Of a DNA stretch of 34,634 nucleotides, positions 1 to 7,139 are shown in pieces. The notes under the pieces were generated by a model that was given only the letters and a program-made list of their open reading frames with translations, ran no database searches and had not been told where the DNA came from. A program made the translations under genes and the position numbers. Source of the DNA: Caldithrix sp. (GTDB taxonomy: Bacteria > Calditrichota > Calditrichia > Calditrichales > Calditrichaceae); assembly GCA_020720405.1 (NCBI GenBank), contig DYOS01000025.1:1-34634 (forward strand), written 5' to 3'. The first letter of the stretch is position 1, and every line of letters begins with the position of its first letter.

Positions 1-1
1 C

Positions 2-262
2 AAGATAAAATATGAGTATCTGCTTGGCTTGTTACAAGATTTGGAATTTATTGTCCTTGATGAAAATGGAACATTTGAAATCTCAAAAGTCGATTACATT
101 ATTCAGATAGTTTACATACAACCGAATAATCCTGACGGGCAAGATAATGTCATCACATTTCAAGAAATATCAGAAATGATTGAAAATCATGGAGACGAGT
201 TAAGTCTGCGTTTTTCAAAGTCCCTCTTAAAATGGACAGGCACAAAGGCTGGTGAAAAGTGA
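2..262 (+). CDS. C-terminal part of a hypothetical protein, cut by the window edge
   Basis: The reading frame is open from base 2 to the TGA at 260-262, so the gene begins outside the window and about 86 residues are visible. A TTG at 29 could be a start, but nothing resembling a ribosome binding site precedes it and the frame stays open upstream, so I treat it as 5'-truncated. The visible part is acidic and hydrophilic, with no membrane segment and no motif I recognise. Codon use is AT-rich, like the next two genes and unlike the rest of the window. The function is unknown. Confidence 0.5.
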   Translation, partial: KIKYEYLLGLLQDLEFIVLDENGTFEISKVDYIIQIVYIQPNNPDGQDNVITFQEISEMIENHGDELSLRFSKSLLKWTGTKAGEK

Positions 263-285
263 AAAGCCACCGGATAAAGCGTGCA

Positions 286-380
286 CCTGACGTGTGGGAT
301 CCTGCGGCATTTTCAAGCATTTTTCTGGCTTCGAGTTTTTTTCTGCTCCCAAGCATTGTCCACGCCCGCCCACACGCAGG
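286..380. repeat. Imperfect inverted repeat, attC-like, in a 253-base non-coding gap
   Basis: The arm at 286-298 (CCTGACGTGTGGG) pairs with the arm at 369-380 (CCCACACGCAGG), leaving one unpaired A at 290 and a spacer of about 70 bases. The spacer carries a direct repeat, CAAGCATT, at 314-321 and 350-357. A long imperfect hairpin with an extrahelical base, lying between small unrelated AT-rich genes, is the general form of integron attC recombination sites. The conserved GTTRRRY/RYYYAAC core boxes are not clearly present, so this would be a degenerate or divergent site. It could instead be a mobile intergenic repeat. I see no gene in 263-515. Confidence 0.4.
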
Positions 381-515
381 TTCGGAAGGGCGCAGGAAAA
401 AATGTCTGAAATTAACAGGGCGGGGCGATGGCAGAATGCACTTTTAAACCATAGCGCTATTATTTATATTATTCAGGATATTTGATTTTTAATCCTTTTG
501 CCAGGCAGCTTTTTT

Positions 516-1028
516 ATGGAAAAGACGATACAAGTTATTGAAAAGGCTCAAAATGCAGGCCTTTTTTCTTCTTATGCTATCGGTGGAGGAATTGCAGCGC
601 TTTTTTATATTGAGCCGGTTGTTACTTTCGATCTGGATATTTTCATAATCTTGCCTGAATCTTCAAGCCCGTTGATTTCTCTATCTCCAATTTATTCCTG
701 GTTTTCGGCTCGAGGCTACAAACCATCTCAAGAACAAATCGTTATTGAAGGAATCGCTGTTCAATTTATTCCAGTCTATAATGATCTTGTCAAAGACGGT
801 GTTTTAGATGCTGCTGAAAAAAAATACGGGAATACACCCACACGGGTTTTAAAGCCAGAATATCTGATCGCGTTAATGCTCCAAACCTACCGGTCAAAAG
901 ATAAAGAACGACTCAGCATGTTTTTACAAGAAACCACAATTGATTATCCATTGCTCGATTCTATTCTTCTGAAGTACAATCTGAAAACTGTTTTCGAAAC
1001 TTTCAAGGAGCAGTATTATGGCCGCTGA
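516..1028 (+). CDS. AbiEii/DUF6036-like nucleotidyltransferase, putative toxin-type
   Basis: The 170-residue protein opens with the nucleotidyltransferase-fold signature AIGGGIAALF, followed about 10 residues later by TFDLDIF. These are the GG loop and the two-aspartate metal site of the polymerase-beta-like superfamily. The next strand reads EGIAVQFIP and has no obvious third acidic residue, so catalytic competence is uncertain. Proteins of this family often act as toxins or abortive-infection factors, but that role is inferred here. An ATG at 516 with AGGC 10 bases upstream is preferred over the in-frame TTG at 498. The gene overlaps the next one by 11 bases, so the pair is probably co-translated. 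Base composition is AT-rich compared with the genes beyond 1.7 kb, consistent with transfer. No membrane segment or signal peptide is present. Confidence 0.7.
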   Translation: MEKTIQVIEKAQNAGLFSSYAIGGGIAALFYIEPVVTFDLDIFIILPESSSPLISLSPIYSWFSARGYKPSQEQIVIEGIAVQFIPVYNDLVKDGVLDAAEKKYGNTPTRVLKPEYLIALMLQTYRSKDKERLSMFLQETTIDYPLLDSILLKYNLKTVFETFKEQYYGR

Positions 1029-1230
1029 TCCGGAAAAATTCATTCAGTACAACAAAAATATGGTACAAGAGATTTTCAGGAAAAAAGAAGAATATCATCT
1101 TGCTCAGGCTCGTCTTCCCATTGAAGAAAAAGTCAAAATTCTGATTGAACTACAAAAGATGTCGTTGACAATTAGGCCTAAGCAGAACGAAACGGATAAA
1201 CGGCTTGTTTGGCAAATTGAGTGTAAATAA
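1018..1230 (+). CDS. Small protein paired with the nucleotidyltransferase
   Basis: This 70-residue, highly charged protein starts inside the end of the nucleotidyltransferase gene. It has a clear AAGGAG at 1005-1010, seven bases before its ATG. The middle reads LPIEEKVKILIELQKM, a predicted amphipathic helix. From memory, small proteins with an 'EEK..I...LQ' core occur next to nucleotidyltransferases of this type, but I know of no assigned function. The overlap and small size fit an antitoxin or accessory partner. That is inference from arrangement only, and no DNA-binding motif is visible. Confidence 0.65.
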   Translation: MAADPEKFIQYNKNMVQEIFRKKEEYHLAQARLPIEEKVKILIELQKMSLTIRPKQNETDKRLVWQIECK

Positions 1231-1377
1231 CCCCGCCCGAGAAATTACAAAAACTACACACAACAGCGCAGGGCGGTTCCAGGCTCAAAGCAGCCCCACC
1301 CAAATTGCCGGTTTGATGCCTCCGTCACTGTTTTCGCTTCGCTCGGGGCGTCATATCAGCAAAGAGGGCACGGGATA
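1231..1377. other. Non-coding stretch between the NTase pair and a relic antitoxin
   Basis: I see no credible reading frame here. CCCGCCCGAG near 1232-1241 can pair with CTCGGGGCG at 1342-1350 with one bulged base, a shape reminiscent of the repeat at 286-380 but shorter and weaker. If the downstream antitoxin once had a toxin partner immediately upstream, no trace of it is readable. Confidence 0.3.
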
Positions 1378-1620
1378 ATAAAATCGAAATCTATAAAGGC
1401 TGAAGATTTTGATGCCGCCTTTGAAAATAGCGTAGACATCACTGAGTTTATGGACTTATCAAAGGCAAAAAAACCTGGCCGGGAGCAAAAACGGGTCAAT
1501 GTTGATTTTCCCTTATGGATGATTCAATCCCCTGACCGGGAGGCAAAAAGACTCGGTGTAACCAGACAAGCGATCATAATAATATGGATGGCCGACCGAC
1601 TGAAACAACCCACAGCATAA
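1378..1620 (+). pseudogene. CopG/ribbon-helix-helix antitoxin relic lacking a start codon
   Basis: Frame 1 is open to the TAA at 1618-1620 and encodes about 80 residues. The part from KAEDFDAAFENSVDITEF through KRVNVDFPLWM to REAKRLGVTRQAIII matches the layout of CopG-type antitoxins of BrnT/BrnA-like systems: an acidic N-terminal segment, then an RVNVDFP beta strand, then the DREAKRLGVTRQ helix. There is no ATG, GTG or TTG where such proteins begin; the frame reads ATA-ATA-AAA there. The first in-frame ATG, at 1450, would give only 56 residues and lacks a ribosome binding site. No toxin gene is adjacent. I read it as a decayed orphan, although initiation at 1450 would keep most of the DNA-binding part. 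Confidence 0.6.
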
Positions 1621-1733
1621 TTTCGCATAACGCCGCAGACCAGCCTGATTTTGTTTATGCCCCAGGGCTTTTCATTCAAAAAAACCTGTATTTTTATATT
1701 TACCCTGTTTGGTTGGCAATTACCGGAATGAAT

Positions 1734-1763
1734 AAAAAAAAGGCTGCCCGCAGGCAGCCTTTT
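1734..1763 (-). terminator. Rho-independent terminator of the subtilisin gene
   Basis: An 11-base perfect stem (AAAAGGCTGCC at 1738-1748, GGCAGCCTTTT at 1753-1763) encloses a four-base loop. Read on the minus strand it is followed by a run of T, from the A tract at 1734-1740. It lies about 25 bases beyond the stop of the minus-strand protease gene. The plus side also ends in TTTT, so it may work in both directions. Confidence 0.85.
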
Positions 1764-1785
1764 AAATTTAAACACGCTCCACCAT

Positions 1786-4722
1786 TTACTTTTGTAATAA
1801 AATTTTCTGGCGGATGGTTTCTTTACCGTCAAAGGTGATCTGGAAGAAATAAACACCCGAGCTGACCTTGCTTCCGGATTCATCATCCGAATCCCAGCGG
1901 GTCACATTCATACCGGTTTGCGAAATACCTTCAAACACCGTCTTCACCTTCTGACCCAGCATATTATAAATTTCCACTTTTACACCAACCTGCTCCGGTG
2001 TATAGAAATTAATATTGGTTGTCGGGTTAAAAGGATTGGGAGCATTAAAGGCAAATTTTTCACCCGGCTCTGCCGTCATCCGGTCGGACGCACCATCGGC
2101 CATTTGCGATCCGGAAGCGGAATTACCGCACTCTTCCACATTGGCCGCAGGATCATATACATAACCCGATTTGCTGACATTGGTCACGCAGAAGGTGAAC
2201 TGGGCATTGGAAGCCGTGCTCCAGCCGGAATAGAAAGTTACCGTTCCCGAAGTACCCGTGGTTCCCTGCACATTACCGCTGGCATTACCCGACCAGGTAC
2301 CGTTAACCGTAGCACTGGCCACCTCCGTACCATTGGCATCCACAATTTTAACCGTGGCCACCCCGCGCGAGCGTTTCTTCAAAGTCTGTTTTGTTACGGT
2401 AACATCGGCCACATGAAGCGCAGGCTGGGTATTTTCATTTACCGTGATATAATTGGTTTTGACCTGCTCATCACTGCCACAGGCATTGGAAGCCGTCAAC
2501 GTAACCGTAAAAGTACCAGCTGCCGTGTAGGTATGGCTTGGATTCTGCGTCGTGGCAGAACCGCCGTCACCAAAATTCCAGCTCCACCCGGTTGGTGTAT
2601 TGCTGGAAAGATCGCTGAAATTTACAGCCAACGGCGCTGTTCCGCTGATTGGTGTGCCGCTGAAATCGGCAACCGGCGGATTGCAGACCGGTTCATTGAC
2701 CACCACATAATTAACCTTGGTTTCACCGTCACTGCCGCAGGCATTGGAGGCGGTTAAGGTTACCGTATAGGTTCCGGCAACCGTAAAGGTATGGCCCGGA
2801 TTCTGGACTGTCGCTGAACCGCCATCACCGAAATCCCAGCTCCAGCCGGTGGGCGTACCGGTCGATTGATCGGTAAAATTCACTGTCAACGGTGCATCTC
2901 CGCTCAGCGGGGTTCCGCTGAAAGCGGCCACTACCGTGGAATTTACCGTGATATAATTATTCTTGGTTTCGCCATCCGAGCCACCCGGACCAGTCACCGT
3001 CAGAGTTACGGTATAGGTTCCGGGCGTGGTATAATTATGCGCCGGATTCTGCGCCGTGGAAGAACCGCCGTCGCCAAAATCCCAGCTCCAGGAATCCACA
3101 TCACCGGTGGACTGATCGGTAAACTGAACGTTCAGGCTGCCGCAGCCGCTGGTTTGATTGGCCGTAAAATTAGCCGTTGGAGCCGATACCCCGCCGTCGT
3201 TCAGGGCATTGAACAGATTTACCCGGCCCGCACCCAGTTTTCCGGCAAAAGCGCTGTTACCGGGAATTCCGGAAATATCATCCGCGGTATCGAAGAGACG
3301 TTGTTTTACCTGCGCTGCTGACCAATCCGTATGTTTCGACCAGATAGAGGCGGCAACACCGGCCGAAAGCGGAGTAGCCATTGAAGTACCGCTGAGGGTA
3401 GCCACATAATCATTATTCGGATCATTGTGATCATGATAGGTGCTGACGATATCCGTGCCCGGCGCAGAAATGTCGACAAATGTGCCGTATGTCGAAAAAT
3501 CCGATTTCACATCATTCTGATCGGTCGAGGCAACACCAATAACATCGGCCCGGTCGAGCATATAATCAGAACCTTCATCGTTATCATTACCGGCAGCTTT
3601 GAAAACCAGTCCGCCGGAGGCCACAAAATAATCAATGGCATCTCCCAAACCGCCGCTGTTGGAAGAACCCCAGGAGCAAGAGGCGATTCTGGCACCATTA
3701 TTTGCGGCATAGGTAAAGGCACTGGCCGCAAAATCCATTTGAACATAACCGACTTCGTAGATAAACAGGCGACCGGAATAACCGATACGCATCGGCATAA
3801 TACTCACGCCGTTTCCAGCAGCCTGCTGACTGCCGTTCATCCAGCCGCCGGCCGGTGAGGCAACCGCATAATTATTATTATTGATGGCTCCGACGATACC
3901 GGCGCAATGCGTTCCATGGCCGTTAAAATCACGGGGATCATTATCCGGGGTGCTGACGTCTTCCCCTGTCCAGCCGGATACGCCGGTTACGAAATCCCAG
4001 CCGATCCAGTCGTCGGTAAAGCCGTTGCCATCGTCATCCACATTGGCAGCGCCGTTTTTCTCCGCCTGATTGATCCACATATTACCATCAGCGGCCGTCG
4101 TATTGCTCGATGAAGCATTGGCGCCACCCAAATCTTTATGGTAATAACGGACACCGGTATCCAGAATGGCAACAATAATCTGCGGATTACCGGTACCCAG
4201 ATCCCAGCCTTCCGGTGCATCAATATCGTGATCGTTAGCCTGGTTCAGATGCCACTGGCTGCTGTAACTTCCATCGTTCGGAGTACTGGCATAGACTTTA
4301 TGAATACCGATCGGCTGGGCGTCAGCCACACCGGATAAACGGCGGTATTCCCGGGCTACCGTTTCGGGATCAACATCCGCCGCATACTCAACAAGGAACC
4401 ACTGCTGCATATTGATTTCCCGGCCATTCAGAAAACGTAGCGGAGCATCCGGAAAACGCTGCTTCATAGCGGAAACAGCAAAACGCGAAGACAGGGCATC
4501 CAGGGCCTGAATTCCGCTGCGGCCCGAGCGCTCGGCATTTTTCAGTTGGATGGTCTGTAAAAATTCCTGATTGATCTTCAAAACAAACTGCTGCTTTGCA
4601 TAACCCTGAAAATTAGCTGAATTATCCTGAGCCTTTTGAACCTGAGCCACTTTCAGTTCAGTGGCCATGGCGGATAACAGCATCAGATTGATTAAAAAAA
4701 GCGTTAAAGCAATTCTTCTCAT
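1786..4722 (-). CDS. Secreted S8 subtilisin-like protease with three PKD domains and a C-terminal sorting domain
   Basis: Numbering from the chosen ATG (978 residues): signal peptide 1-20; inhibitor-I9-like propeptide about 40-145; S8 catalytic domain about 165-505. The triad is visible as Asp188 in VAILDTG, His269 in NGHGTH and Ser447 in SGTSMATP. Three PKD domains, each with a W-FGDGGS core, cover about 516-763, followed by a beta-rich segment. A FlgD/Ig-like sorting domain occupies about 885-978 (NAPNPFNPTT, YNMLGQKV, SSGVYFF). Such C-terminal domains direct export and surface attachment by a type IX-like route in FCB bacteria; applying that here is inference. The ATG at 4722 is preferred over 4767 because GGAGAA precedes it and a clean signal peptide follows. 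It is monocistronic, with its own terminator. The likely role is extracellular protein breakdown. Confidence 0.93.
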   Translation of the reverse strand: MRRIALTLFLINLMLLSAMATELKVAQVQKAQDNSANFQGYAKQQFVLKINQEFLQTIQLKNAERSGRSGIQALDALSSRFAVSAMKQRFPDAPLRFLNGREINMQQWFLVEYAADVDPETVAREYRRLSGVADAQPIGIHKVYASTPNDGSYSSQWHLNQANDHDIDAPEGWDLGTGNPQIIVAILDTGVRYYHKDLGGANASSSNTTAADGNMWINQAEKNGAANVDDDGNGFTDDWIGWDFVTGVSGWTGEDVSTPDNDPRDFNGHGTHCAGIVGAINNNNYAVASPAGGWMNGSQQAAGNGVSIMPMRIGYSGRLFIYEVGYVQMDFAASAFTYAANNGARIASCSWGSSNSGGLGDAIDYFVASGGLVFKAAGNDNDEGSDYMLDRADVIGVASTDQNDVKSDFSTYGTFVDISAPGTDIVSTYHDHNDPNNDYVATLSGTSMATPLSAGVAASIWSKHTDWSAAQVKQRLFDTADDISGIPGNSAFAGKLGAGRVNLFNALNDGGVSAPTANFTANQTSGCGSLNVQFTDQSTGDVDSWSWDFGDGGSSTAQNPAHNYTTPGTYTVTLTVTGPGGSDGETKNNYITVNSTVVAAFSGTPLSGDAPLTVNFTDQSTGTPTGWSWDFGDGGSATVQNPGHTFTVAGTYTVTLTASNACGSDGETKVNYVVVNEPVCNPPVADFSGTPISGTAPLAVNFSDLSSNTPTGWSWNFGDGGSATTQNPSHTYTAAGTFTVTLTASNACGSDEQVKTNYITVNENTQPALHVADVTVTKQTLKKRSRGVATVKIVDANGTEVASATVNGTWSGNASGNVQGTTGTSGTVTFYSGWSTASNAQFTFCVTNVSKSGYVYDPAANVEECGNSASGSQMADGASDRMTAEPGEKFAFNAPNPFNPTTNINFYTPEQVGVKVEIYNMLGQKVKTVFEGISQTGMNVTRWDSDDESGSKVSSGVYFFQITFDGKETIRQKILLQK
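2434..3177 (-). repeat. Three tandem PKD-domain repeats in the subtilisin gene
   Basis: Three consecutive units of about 80 codons share the W-FGDGGS...QNP.H.....GT.TVTLT pattern. Units two and three are nearly identical over long stretches (TPTGWSW, FGDGGSAT, TVTLTASNACGSD), while the first differs more. This points to a recent duplication of the second or third unit. Confidence 0.8.
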
Positions 4723-4839
4723 GTTTAATTCTCCATGCAATTTGTGTATTAGTCTTTTGTAAAACATTGCTGAAACATAATTATCTGCCAGACCCTCCCT
4801 TCTTTGATGCCGGATATTTTTACGGCACTGCGGTTCTGC

Positions 4840-5865
4840 TTAATCAGCCGTCAGATTATGTAACTGACTGTCGATTCTGAGTACCGGTTTTTTCAGACTT
4901 GTATCGCTTTGTATCTGGATAAATAGTTTAACAAGAGCCGGATCGAATTGTGTACCGGCATTTTTTTTAAGCTCATCCAGTGCAACCTCCGGGGTTTTCT
5001 TCTCCCGGTAAATACGGTTGGATACGATTGATTCATAAGCATCGGCAATGGTCAGTATTCTGGACATAAGCGGAATCGCATATCCGCTGAGCTGATCCGG
5101 GTAACCATTGCCATCAAATCTTTCATGGTGGTTGCGGATAATCAGGGCAACTTCCTTTAGTGCACCAATTTTCCCGACAATTTTACTGCCGATAACCGGG
5201 TGTTCTTTGGCGGTGCGGTATTCCTTCTCCAGCAGGGAACTGGATTTCTTCAGAATCTGATCGGGCATGCCTATTTTTCCTATATCATGCAAAATGGCGC
5301 TCAGCTCCAGGGTGAAAAGATCATCTTCATTAAAACTCAGGGCATGCCCGAGCATCATGGCGTACCGGGCTACCCGCACCGAATGGCCGGATGTATAACT
5401 GTCCTTCGCTTCCAGGGCCGCAATCAGAACGCGGATAGCTTCAGTCAAACCATGAATTTTAATCTGGTGGTCGTGGAGACGTTCCATGTGCTGCCGCTCC
5501 AGGTTGCGCTGGATAATGGTTGGCAAATTATGCAGATGAAATGGCTTGGAGATAAAATCATTGGCCCCGCTGCGCAGGGCGGTGGTGATCAGGCCGGGAT
5601 CATCTGACGAAGTAATAACGATAAAAGCGGTGTTCTTATCGGTGCGACGGATTTGCCGTAAAAAATCAAAACCATGTCCATCCGGCAAATTAAGGTCGCA
5701 GATCACCAGATTTATAACTTTTTCCTTGATAATTTCACCGGCCCCGGCCAGGGACACGGTATGATGGCAATGATAAAACCGGCTGTTCAGCGTTTCACAA
5801 ATTCCGGCTGCCGTTACCGGATCGTCCTCAACGACAAGAATTTCTATTGGGTCTATGGTGTTCAT
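4840..5865 (-). CDS. Response regulator with HD-GYP cyclic-di-GMP phosphodiesterase output domain
   Basis: The 341-residue protein has an N-terminal receiver domain (about 7-120) with acidic residues at EDD 13-15, phospho-acceptor Asp57 in VICDLNL and Lys107 in FISKPF. A linker helix follows, then an HD-GYP domain (about 145-320). Its metal and signature residues are visible: His161, HD at 193-194 in LHDIGKIG, HH at 246-247, the DGNGYP motif at 251-256 and Asp275 in IADAYES. It should hydrolyse cyclic-di-GMP when phosphorylated. No partner histidine kinase lies in the window. The ATG overlaps the stop of the acyl-CoA dehydrogenase gene as ATGA, so translation is probably coupled. I see no convincing terminator downstream. 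Confidence 0.92.
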   Translation of the reverse strand: MNTIDPIEILVVEDDPVTAAGICETLNSRFYHCHHTVSLAGAGEIIKEKVINLVICDLNLPDGHGFDFLRQIRRTDKNTAFIVITSSDDPGLITTALRSGANDFISKPFHLHNLPTIIQRNLERQHMERLHDHQIKIHGLTEAIRVLIAALEAKDSYTSGHSVRVARYAMMLGHALSFNEDDLFTLELSAILHDIGKIGMPDQILKKSSSLLEKEYRTAKEHPVIGSKIVGKIGALKEVALIIRNHHERFDGNGYPDQLSGYAIPLMSRILTIADAYESIVSNRIYREKKTPEVALDELKKNAGTQFDPALVKLFIQIQSDTSLKKPVLRIDSQLHNLTAD

Positions 5866-7025
5866 TTAAATGCACTAATTCCTGTAATATGTTCACCCAG
5901 TATCAGGGTATGAATGTCACGTGTGCCTTCGTAAGTAAGAACGGATTCAAGATTAAGCAGATGGCGGATGGTCTGGTATTCATCTGTAATACCGTTGGCT
6001 CCGAGAATGGTCCGCGCCTGTCTGGATGTAACCAGCGCCATATCAACATTATTTCGTTTGGCCATAGAAATATGAAAATGCCTGGCTTGGCCGGCATCTT
6101 TCAGCCGACCCAGCCGGTAGGCCAGCAACTGGGCTTTGGTTATTTCCGAAAGCATTTCGACCAGCTTATGCTGGGTTAACTGAAACGAGGCGATGGGCTG
6201 CCCGAATTGAATCCGCGTCCGGGCATATTGCAGTGCCTCATCATAGCAGGCCATGGCCGCACCAATCACCCCCCAGGCAATACCGTAACGGGCCTCATTC
6301 AGACAGGAAAGCGGCGCTTTAAGACCCAGGGCCAGTGGCAGACGGTTTTCTTCCGGCACGAAGCAATCCTGGAAGGAAAGCTCAGCGGTATCGGAAGCGC
6401 GCAGCGAAAATTTGCCTTTTATGGTATTGGCGGTAAAACCTTTAAAATCTTTTTCCACCAAGAAACCGTTGGTGCCCTGCGGGGTTTTGGCCCAAACCAC
6501 AGCCACATCGGCCAGAGTACCATTGGTGATCCACATTTTACTGCCATTCAGCAGCCAGCCGCCATCGGCCGGAACAGCCCGGGTTTCCATGCCTCCCGGA
6601 TCGGAGCCGTGATCAGCTTCGGTCAGGCCAAAACAACCGATTTTTTCTCCGGCTGCCAGTGCTGGCAGGAACTTCAGCTTTTGCATTTCTGAACCGTACT
6701 GATAAATCGGATACATAACCAGTGAACCCTGAACCGATGCAAACGAGCGCAGACCGCTATCTCCCCGTTCCAGTTCCTGCATGGCCAGGCCGTAAACCGT
6801 ATGGCTAAGCCCGGCTCCGCCGTATGCTTCAGGGATGGTTACACCAAGAACACCTAATTCGCCAAGCTGTGGGATGAGTTCTGTTGGGAAAAGACCCCGG
6901 CCGTGATATTCCCTGACCAGGGGCAGAAATTTATCTTCGACCCAGGTTCGCAGTGTATCCCGGATCATTCGTTCTTCAGGAGAAAACAAATCGGAGAGCT
7001 GATAAAAATCAATATCAGTGAACAT
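5862..7025 (-). CDS. Acyl-CoA dehydrogenase, glutaryl-CoA dehydrogenase-like
   Basis: This 387-residue flavoprotein has the usual N-terminal helical, middle beta and C-terminal helical domains. Resemblance to glutaryl-CoA dehydrogenase is close: ELERGDSGLRS carries the substrate-contacting Arg (about 93), followed by VQGSLVMYPIY. The C-terminal block has NGITDEYQ and LTYEGTRDIH with the catalytic Glu at about 366. The family oxidatively decarboxylates glutaryl-CoA to crotonyl-CoA in lysine and tryptophan breakdown, passing electrons to ETF. The ATG at 7025 is chosen because family members begin near MF..DF; the upstream ATG at 7064 adds 13 residues without a better binding site. It overlaps the HD-GYP regulator gene by four bases. 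No other lysine-degradation gene is nearby, so another short-chain acyl-CoA substrate is possible. Confidence 0.9.
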   Translation of the reverse strand: MFTDIDFYQLSDLFSPEERMIRDTLRTWVEDKFLPLVREYHGRGLFPTELIPQLGELGVLGVTIPEAYGGAGLSHTVYGLAMQELERGDSGLRSFASVQGSLVMYPIYQYGSEMQKLKFLPALAAGEKIGCFGLTEADHGSDPGGMETRAVPADGGWLLNGSKMWITNGTLADVAVVWAKTPQGTNGFLVEKDFKGFTANTIKGKFSLRASDTAELSFQDCFVPEENRLPLALGLKAPLSCLNEARYGIAWGVIGAAMACYDEALQYARTRIQFGQPIASFQLTQHKLVEMLSEITKAQLLAYRLGRLKDAGQARHFHISMAKRNNVDMALVTSRQARTILGANGITDEYQTIRHLLNLESVLTYEGTRDIHTLILGEHITGISAFK

Positions 7026-7139
7026 AATGCCCGTATCAGATTTTATTGTCAACAAATTAGGCATAGCCTAATGAACCATTGTGCTTCAGGTCTGAAATTT
7101 TTACTTCTTTTCCTGAAGCCTGAAAAATACAGCTCTTTT

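Noticed and set aside
498-515. TTG at 498 as start of the nucleotidyltransferase gene
   Set aside because: It has no binding site upstream. The ATG at 516 has one, and the fold begins normally from there.
1918-2757. 279-residue open frame on the plus strand inside the subtilisin gene
   Set aside because: It lies antisense to a clearly real protease, is rich in Arg, Ile, His and Gly with no domain, and mirrors the PKD repeats.
4808-4827. TGCCG...CGGCA hairpin after the HD-GYP gene
   Set aside because: The stem is only five bases and no T tract follows on the minus strand.
7024-7052. TTGACA with a 17-base spacer to CATTAT upstream of the acyl-CoA dehydrogenase
   Set aside because: The -10 box would overlap the chosen ATG at 7025, so a transcript from it could not carry the start codon. 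The -10 match is also only four of six.
7083-7119. Perfect 8-base inverted repeat GCTTCAGG...CCTGAAGC after the barrel gene
   Set aside because: The loop is 21 bases and no T run follows on the minus strand, so it is not a supported terminator.
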